Below the pieces are notes generated by a model that saw nothing but the letters and a program-made list of their open reading frames with translations, was not told where the DNA came from and made no database searches. Shown in pieces: positions 19,028-23,570 of a stretch of DNA of 23,570 nt (positions are counted from its first letter, which is position 1; each line of letters opens with the position of its first letter). Source of the stretch: Eimeria necatrix (lineage: Eukaryota > Apicomplexa > Conoidasida > Eucoccidiorida > Eimeriidae); NCBI RefSeq assembly GCF_000499385.1, contig NW_013652676.1:27501-51070 (forward strand). Reading direction: 5' to 3'. The translations under genes and the position numbers were made by a program.

Positions 19028-19097
19028 AAATCAAATTTAATTGACATTTCTTATTCTTTAAAAGTATTTCGAAGAATAACACCCGGAGTTTCAGCGG

Positions 19098-19164
19098 TGT
19101 GCTGCTGCTGCTGCTGCTGCTGTTGCTGCTGCTGTTGCTGCTGTTGCTGCTGCTGTTGCTGCTA
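19098..19164. repeat. CTG/TTG array
   Basis: CTG triplets with regular TTG interruptions. On the minus strand CAA and CAG would both be Gln. Confidence 0.8.
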
Positions 19165-19307
19165 GCATTTTGCTGCTGGGGTTTTTCGTGGAATTGAAAT
19201 GCATCTTTTTTGAAATTAATTTTCAAATATTTGCCAAAGACAAATCTCATCTCGAAGGGGAAATAACATTACAGGATAAGCTGCTCCAGCACCACCAACT
19301 GACCGCC

Positions 19308-19350
19308 TAAACCCTAAACCCTAAACCCTAAACCCTAAACCCTAAACCCT
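19308..19350 (-). repeat. interstitial telomere-type repeat, six units (AAACCCT)
   Basis: Six AAACCCT units. The orientation is opposite to the TTTAGGG blocks at 20254, 21751 and 22303. Confidence 0.95.
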
Positions 19351-19463
19351 AGCTTGCTATAGTGCACAGGAATGCCTTCGTGGTGGCAACTTTGGACAAG
19401 TGCTGCTGCTGTGCGGCCGAAGGCAGCAAAACTGGCTTTTGCTTCCAGCGCCTTCAGTCTGCT

Positions 19464-19475
19464 TGCAGCAGCAGC

Positions 19476-19560
<85 letters not shown>

Positions 19561-19588
19561 GGAGCAGCAGCAGCAGCAGTAGGGTTTA
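19464..19588. repeat. CAG/TAG array ending in a telomere unit
   Basis: The CAG array with a few GTAGCAG interruptions passes directly into TAGGGTTTAGG at 19579. Confidence 0.85.
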
Positions 19589-19661
19589 GGTGCTGCAGAT
19601 GCAGCGCCAGTTAGTGCTGCCGAAGCAGCTTTTGTTTTGAACGGCGCAGCAAATGGTTAAA

Positions 19662-19727
19662 TAATTTAATTCGCTAATTTAGGGTATATAATAATTAATT
19701 AATTAATTTAATTCGCTAATTTAGGGT
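19662..19727. repeat. 24-bp direct repeat ending in a telomere unit
   Basis: The sequence TAATTTAATTCGCTAATTTA followed by GGGT occurs at 19662-19685 and again at 19704-19727, 42 bp apart, with ATTAATTAATT between. Confidence 0.85.
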
Positions 19728-19857
19728 TTACGGAGAGGGTTTAGAGGCTCTTCTTGCTGCAGCTTCTGCCACTTTTGCTGCAGCAAGTGGGGCCCCACAG
19801 CAGCCAGCCCTGGGCTCAGCAGCTGGCGTTTTGCTGCTGCACTTCGAAGCTTTCAAA

Positions 19858-19859
19858 AC

Positions 19860-19905
<46 letters not shown>

Positions 19906-20052
19906 ATTGCCACTCGAGGTGCAGCAAAAGTCAAAACCGAAGCAGCAGCAAACTGCTGCTCGAGAAGCAACAAAAGGCAAATTCCAAGCAGCAGCAAAAG
20001 CTGGCTTTTTGCTGCTGCTGATGATGCCTGCGTGGGCACACGCCGGCACTGC

Positions 20053-20085
<33 letters not shown>

Positions 20086-20088
20086 TTC

Positions 20089-20121
<33 letters not shown>

Positions 20122-20210
20122 TGGTGCTGGTGCTGCTTCTGCTTCTGCTGCTGCTGCTGCTGCTGCCGCTGCTGGTGCCGCTGCTACCGCTGCTGCTGCT
20201 GCTAGGGGCT
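19858..20210. repeat. CAG array then CTG/CTTCTG array
   Basis: A perfect CAG run (19860-19902) is followed by unique sequence and a CTG array with CTTCTG and GGTGCT interruptions (20049-20205). In the plus Ala frame the latter gives Ala with Ser and Gly. The plus frame across the segment includes KLPLEVQQKSKPKQQQTAAR, but no family is recognised. Confidence 0.7.
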
Positions 20211-20253
20211 CAGTTCGTTAAAAGCAGCTGCTGCTGGGGTGGCTAGAAGAGAA

Positions 20254-20287
20254 GGGTTTAGGGTTTAGGGTTTAGGGTTTAGGGTTT
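20254..20287 (+). repeat. interstitial telomere-type repeat (TTTAGGG), nearly five units
   Basis: GGGTTTA units in perfect phase, after AGAGAAG and before GTGGAGACTC. Confidence 0.92.
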
Positions 20288-20413
20288 GTGGAGACTCAGA
20301 ATAATTATAAATCCTTACAAAGTCTTATTCTACAAAAGCTTCAAAAGAATTAATTAAAGAAAGTGCAGCAGCAGAGGCCTGGCGAGCTGCTGCATGCAGC
20401 CGACCGAGTTCCA

Positions 20414-20448
<35 letters not shown>

Positions 20449-20597
20449 ACCTGCAGCAGCAGGCGAGCAGCTTGCTGCTGCTCTCAGAGGGCCTCAGCAG
20501 CAGCTTTTTGATATTAAACTAAAAGCCCCTCTTTGCTTACACTAAAGCGGGGGCCAAACTTGCCTAGACTCCTTCTGTAGCTTTATTTTTGCTTGCT

Positions 20598-20753
20598 GCT
20601 GCAGCTGCTGCTGCAGCCGCTGCTGCAGCTGCTGCTGCTGCAGCTGCTGCTGCAGCCGCTGCTGCAGCTGCTGCTGCAGCTGCTGCTGCGACCGCTGCTG
20701 CTGCGACCGCTGCCGCAGCTAGCTGCAGCTAGCTGCAGCTAGCTGCAGCTAGC
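20598..20753. repeat. CAGCTG/CTG array passing into AGCTAGCTGC decamers
   Basis: CTGCTGCAGC units with CCGCTG or CGACCG variants (20598-20714) are followed by about four 10-bp AGCTGCAGCT units (20717-20753). The decamers are exact palindromes and overlap as AGCTAGCT. Confidence 0.85.
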
Positions 20754-20884
20754 CACAGTTGCGCCCCTAATAGGCCTCTTTATAAGGAACAAAAAGGTCT
20801 AATAAATGAGGAAATTAAAAAACTAAAAAAAGTCTAAAAGAAAATTATGAAAGCTTGTGGGGAGGTGGAGGCAGCAGCAACTTC

Positions 20885-20900
20885 AGGTGTACGTACACCT
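20885..20900. promoter_or_regulatory. palindromic element, longest perfect copy
   Basis: AGGTGTACGTACACCT, with perfect symmetry extending to TCAGGTGTACGTACACCTGA (20883-20902). Confidence 0.7.
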
Positions 20901-20943
20901 GAGAAGGCGGCACTTCTTAGTGCCTTCTGGGGTCCTAGAGGCG

Positions 20944-21060
20944 GTGCTGCAGCTGCTGCTGCAGCTGCTGCAGCTGCTGCTGCAGCTGCTGCTGCAGCTG
21001 CTGCTGCAGCTGCTGCTGCAGGCTTGCTGCAGCAGCAGCTGCTGCGTTTGCTGCTGCTTC
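20944..21060. repeat. CTGCTGCAG array
   Basis: CAGCTGCTGCTG units with strong self-complementarity. On the minus strand these read as LQQQLQQQ, on the plus strand as poly-Ala or LLLQLLLQ. Confidence 0.8.
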
Positions 21061-21432
21061 TGAAGCTGTTGCTGCTGCGGCGGGCGTGGTCGATGGGGTT
21101 GCTGCTGCGGCTGCGGCTGCTGCTGCCGGCGCTGCTGCAGCAGCAAATTCTGCTCGCAGCCCTTCTAAAGCGAATTTAAACTTTAAATTTAAAGTAAAAT
21201 TTGTTTTTAATTTTGTCTTTGAGGGTTTTTTGAGGCGGCTTGCGGCGGCTCGCCACTGTGGCCGACTGGGGGCCCCACAGGCGCCGCTGGGGTGCACAGC
21301 AGCACTTGGAGGCCAAAACGCGGAGTAAAAGAGATATTATTTTGAAAAGAATAAAAGAAAATATAAATAAGAGATAAAGAAGTGCGAGCTGCGGGCGGGA
21401 AGCCGCGAGAAGAGCGGCGGCGAGCTGCAGCA

Positions 21433-21525
21433 GCAGCGCCTGCTGCAGCTGTTGCTGCTGCTGCTGCTGCTGCTGTCTTCAGCAGCAGCGAACCGCTGCT
21501 GCTGCTGCTGCTGCTGCTGCTTCAG
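21433..21525. repeat. CAG and CTG arrays
   Basis: Two CTG runs separated by TCTTCAGCAGCAGCGAACCG. The minus strand reads RKKGLLADAAESVFAAGS just beyond, which looks protein-like but has no recognised family. Confidence 0.65.
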
Positions 21526-21632
21526 CTTTCTTCTTTTGACTTCCTGCAGCAAAAACACTCTCGGCTGCGTCGGCTAAAAGGCCCTTTTTGCGCCCCGAGC
21601 TTCGAAAGAGAAGTCTAGCTGCTGCACCCCTC

Positions 21633-21648
21633 AGGTGTATGTACACTT
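21633..21648. promoter_or_regulatory. near-palindromic element, core ATGT
   Basis: AGGTGT-ATGT-ACACTT preceded by TC; one mismatch in the right arm. It lies 8 bp before a TGCATGCA motif. Confidence 0.5.
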
Positions 21649-21711
21649 CAGCTGCTGCATGCAACAGCGCCCAGCCGATCGCCTTCACTCGCTGAAGCCT
21701 TCGTCTTCTAG

Positions 21712-21822
21712 AAACCCTAATCTAGGGTTTTGGCGACGCGGGCAGCGCCCAGGGTTTAGGGTCTGAGCCCTAGGGTTTAGGGCCTAGGGTTTAGGGTTTA
21801 GGGTTTAGGGTTTAGGGTTTGG
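21712..21822 (+). repeat. telomere-type repeats with an inverted junction
   Basis: AAACCCTA-ATC-TAGGGTTT (21712-21730) is an inverted pair of single units. Interrupted and then perfect TTTAGGG repeats follow at 21751-21822. Confidence 0.88.
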
Positions 21823-21929
21823 GATCGAGGGCTCAGCTTGCTGCCAGCCCCGAAACACCATGAAAACACTTTCTTGTGAAGGCCTCGGGGGCGCTTTGTG
21901 GCAGCACCCTCAGAAGCAATAGTAAAGGA

Positions 21930-22225
21930 TCAGCAGCAGCTGCAGCAGCAGCAGCAGCAGCAGCAGCTGCAGCAGCAGCAGCTGCAGCAAGGCCCCCGCA
22001 GCAGCACCATCAGCAGCGGCACCTGCAGCAGCCGCAGCAGCAGCAGCGTGCCGGTGGCAGCAGCAGCGTGGGCAGCAGCAGCAGCACATGCAGCAGCAGC
22101 AGCACATGCAGCAGCAGCACGAACAAGGCCACCAGCAGCAGCTGCAGCAGCAGCAGCAGCAACTGCACTGACACTAGAGGCGCAACTGCAGCAGCAACTG
22201 CAGCAGCAGCAGCAGCAGCAGCAAT
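21930..22225 (+). repeat. CAG array with His/Met/Leu-type interruptions
   Basis: CAG runs are interrupted by CTGCAG, CACATG and similar triplets. One plus frame reads GQQQQHMQQQQHMQQQHEQ, another reads AAHAAAAAHAAAARTRPP, and all plus frames are largely open. The segment lies between the telomere-type blocks at 21822 and 22303. Confidence 0.65.
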
Positions 22226-22302
22226 TTGATCTTCGGGCTTGTGAGCAGAGGCTTGCGAACTCAGCGCCAGCTGTAGTGATCTTGGGGCTACAGCTTACGG
22301 CC

Positions 22303-22359
22303 TAGGGTTTAGGGTTTAGGGTTTAGGGTTTAGGGTTTAGGGTTTAGGGTTTAGGGTTT
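22303..22359 (+). repeat. interstitial telomere-type repeat (TTTAGGG), eight units
   Basis: About eight perfect heptamers, the second longest block after 9911-9974. It ends seven bases before a possible start codon. Confidence 0.95.
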
Positions 22360-22366
22360 GGAAAGC

Positions 22367-22447
22367 ATGAAGGGGTTTTCAGCCACGGAGGCGGCCGTTA
22401 ACTACGATGGCCTCGAAGGCGCCTCGGAGCTGACACCAGAAGATAGG

Positions 22448-22510
<63 letters not shown>

Positions 22511-22810
22511 GCTGCTGTTGTGCTGCTGCTGCTGCTGCGGCTTGCTTTTGCATGCACTGGAGCAGCTGGCCCATGTGCAATTCGGGAGTTTCTTGCTGCT
22601 GCTTTTGCTGCTGCTGCTGCATATGTTGTTGCTGCTGCTGCTTTTGCTGCTGTTGCTGCTGCTGCTGCATCAGCTGCTGCTGCGCCTTCCCCCGTCGCTG
22701 CTGCTGCTTCTCTCCCCAGTTCCCAACTCCCAGCAGCAGCAGCAGCAGCTGCTGCTGCTGCAAGCCCGTTTGGCAGCAGCAGCAGCAGCTGCTGCTGCAA
22801 GGCCGTTTAG
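22367..22810 (+). CDS. possible Ala-rich protein, competes with a minus-strand ORF
   Basis: The ATG at 22367 opens a 147-residue frame beginning MKGFSATEAAVNYDGLEG, then ASELTPEDRSV. This is a non-repetitive acidic start that looks genuinely coding. It continues into poly-Ala with Val, a hydrophobic stretch (AAVVLLLLLRLAFACTG), more poly-Ala and SPFGSSSSS, and stops at 22810. It overlaps the minus-strand Gln-rich frame almost entirely, and both cannot easily be real. No domain is recognised. Confidence 0.28.
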
Positions 22811-22860
22811 CAGCAGCAGCAGCAGCAGGACGAGGAGGAGTGCGATTTTGCCGCTGCTGC

Positions 22861-22899
<39 letters not shown>

Positions 22900-23075
22900 G
22901 GTGTCTGTACAGAGTGGTGAGCGTGGAGGGCTTTCGAAGAAGCAGCATTTTGAGTTTCACTTTTTATTTCTTTTCTTTTTTTTCCGGAGGATTTATTTTG
23001 CTGCTGGGCCGCTGGTTCCCCGTCGCCAAGTTCAGGTGTACGTACACCCGCTGCCCCTTGGCAGCAGCAACGCAT
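22398..23075 (-). CDS. possible Gln-rich protein, unrecognised
   Basis: A 225-residue frame starts at the ATG 23075 and ends QTYLLVSAPRRLRGHRS before its TAA. It holds a Lys-rich patch (SSGKKRKEIKSE, residues of about 31-42) that could be a nuclear signal. Gln runs follow, spaced by His, Met, Lys and Glu (KQQQQQHMQQQQQKQQQETPELHMGQLLQ), using both CAG and CAA. Gln-rich proteins of this kind are often nuclear, but that is only inference. Against it, the N-terminal part spans a palindrome-family element (23034-23049), and the plus strand is also open. Confidence 0.32.
22899..22914. promoter_or_regulatory. degenerate palindromic element, core CTGT
   Basis: GGTGT-CTGT-ACAGA directly follows a CTG array. 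The right arm is altered. Confidence 0.4.
23034..23049. promoter_or_regulatory. palindromic element, core ACGT
   Basis: AGGTGTACGTACACCC, 14-bp perfect core palindrome, preceded by TTC. It lies between two minus-strand Gln-rich frames. Confidence 0.65.
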
Positions 23076-23108
23076 GTCCTCATTTCCACTGCAGCAGGAG
23101 TCAACCAG

Positions 23109-23261
23109 TCAGTGCTGCTGCTGCTGCTGCTGCTGCTGCTGAGGCTGCTGCTGCTGCTGCTGAAGATGCTGCTGAAGATGCTGCTGAGGCTGCTGCTGCT
23201 GCTGCTGCTGAAGGTGCTGCTGAGGCTGCTGCTGCTGCTGCTGCTGCTGAAGATGCTGCTG

Positions 23262-23294
<33 letters not shown>

Positions 23295-23570
23295 AGGGTG
23301 CTGCTGAGGCTGCTGCTGCTGCTGCTGAAGATGCTGCTGAAGATGCTGCTGAAGATGCTGCTGAAGCTGCTGCTGCTGCTGAAGATGCTGCTGAGGCTGC
23401 TGCTGCTGAAGATGCTGCTGAGGCTGCTGCTGCTGCTGCTGAAGATGCTGCTGAAGATGCTGCTGAGGCTGCTGCTGCTGCTGCTGCTGAAGGTGCTGCT
23501 GAGGCTGCTGCTGCTGCTGCTGCTGCTGAAGATGCTGCTGAGGCTGCTGCTGCTGCTGCTGCTGCTGCTG
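23109..23570 (-). CDS. 3' part of a Gln-rich repeat protein, open at the window edge
   Basis: The minus strand is open from the window end to a TGA at 23109-23111. The Gln frame gives runs of Gln spaced by Pro, His and Leu in the order P-QQ-H-L, about a dozen irregular units of 24-45 nt, ending QQQQH. All interruptions are whole triplets, so the frame holds over 460 bp. The plus Ala frame (AAEDAAEAAA) is also open through the array, so the strand is inferred, not proven. The CAT/CAC variation is silent (His) in the Gln frame, which mildly favours it. No family is recognised. Confidence 0.35.

Noticed and set aside
4078..23570. Poly-Leu frames as membrane proteins and poly-Cys frames as metal-binding proteins
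   Set aside because: CTG/TGC arrays give Leu, Cys or Ala by frame. There are no loops, conserved residues or domain text to support either.
22358..23570. CRISPR array in the regularly interrupted CTG repeats
   Set aside because: Units are triplet-based with no unique spacers, and the genome is eukaryotic.

Overview
The window looks like nuclear DNA of an apicomplexan, most likely a coccidian of the genus Eimeria. Four things point there. CAG/CTG trinucleotide arrays dominate and read as poly-Ala, poly-Gln, poly-Ser, poly-Leu or poly-Cys depending on frame. Short interstitial arrays of the telomere-type heptamer TTTAGGG/AAACCCT recur, as known for the repeat-rich chromosome segments of Eimeria. 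The gene that can be recognised is interrupted by a T-rich intron. Very AT-rich stretches alternate with GC-rich ones. The species cannot be fixed by eye.

Layout. 1-950: an 18-bp AT minisatellite, CAG/CTG arrays and unassigned sequence. 1105-3422 (+): the one confident gene, peptide methionine sulfoxide reductase A (MsrA), with two exons around a 1637-nt intron that starts in a CTG array and carries several copies of a palindrome. 3423-4180: Gln-type CAG array and telomere-like repeats. 4185-5000: AT-rich, with four palindromes. 5010-10200: dense CAG/CTG arrays, interstitial telomere repeats and a three-copy compound satellite; no gene recognised. 10200-14190: AT-rich desert with a 22-bp minisatellite and a large TA palindrome. 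14190-15800: CTG arrays, telomere repeats, a decayed tRNA-like element and a possible small ORF. 15800-18900: very dense CAG/CTG sequence holding a probable minus-strand multi-exon gene for an alpha-helical-repeat (PPR-like) protein. 18950-22360: more arrays between five or more telomere-like blocks. 22360-23570: competing ORFs on both strands, including a minus-strand Gln-rich protein with a Pro/His/Leu-spaced repeat that runs off the window.

No operon-like relationship is visible. MsrA repairs oxidised methionine; the PPR-like protein, if real, would be expected to bind organellar RNA. The most unusual signal is a dispersed palindrome, consensus AGGTGTACGTACACCT. Eight copies match GGTGT-N4-ACACC exactly, about six more are near matches, and the four-base core varies. 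It lies outside the exons of the confident gene and looks like a binding site for a dimeric protein or part of a repeat family.

Caution: CAG/CTG arrays contain no stop codon in most frames, so long ORFs here are weak evidence. Apart from MsrA, all protein calls are tentative.
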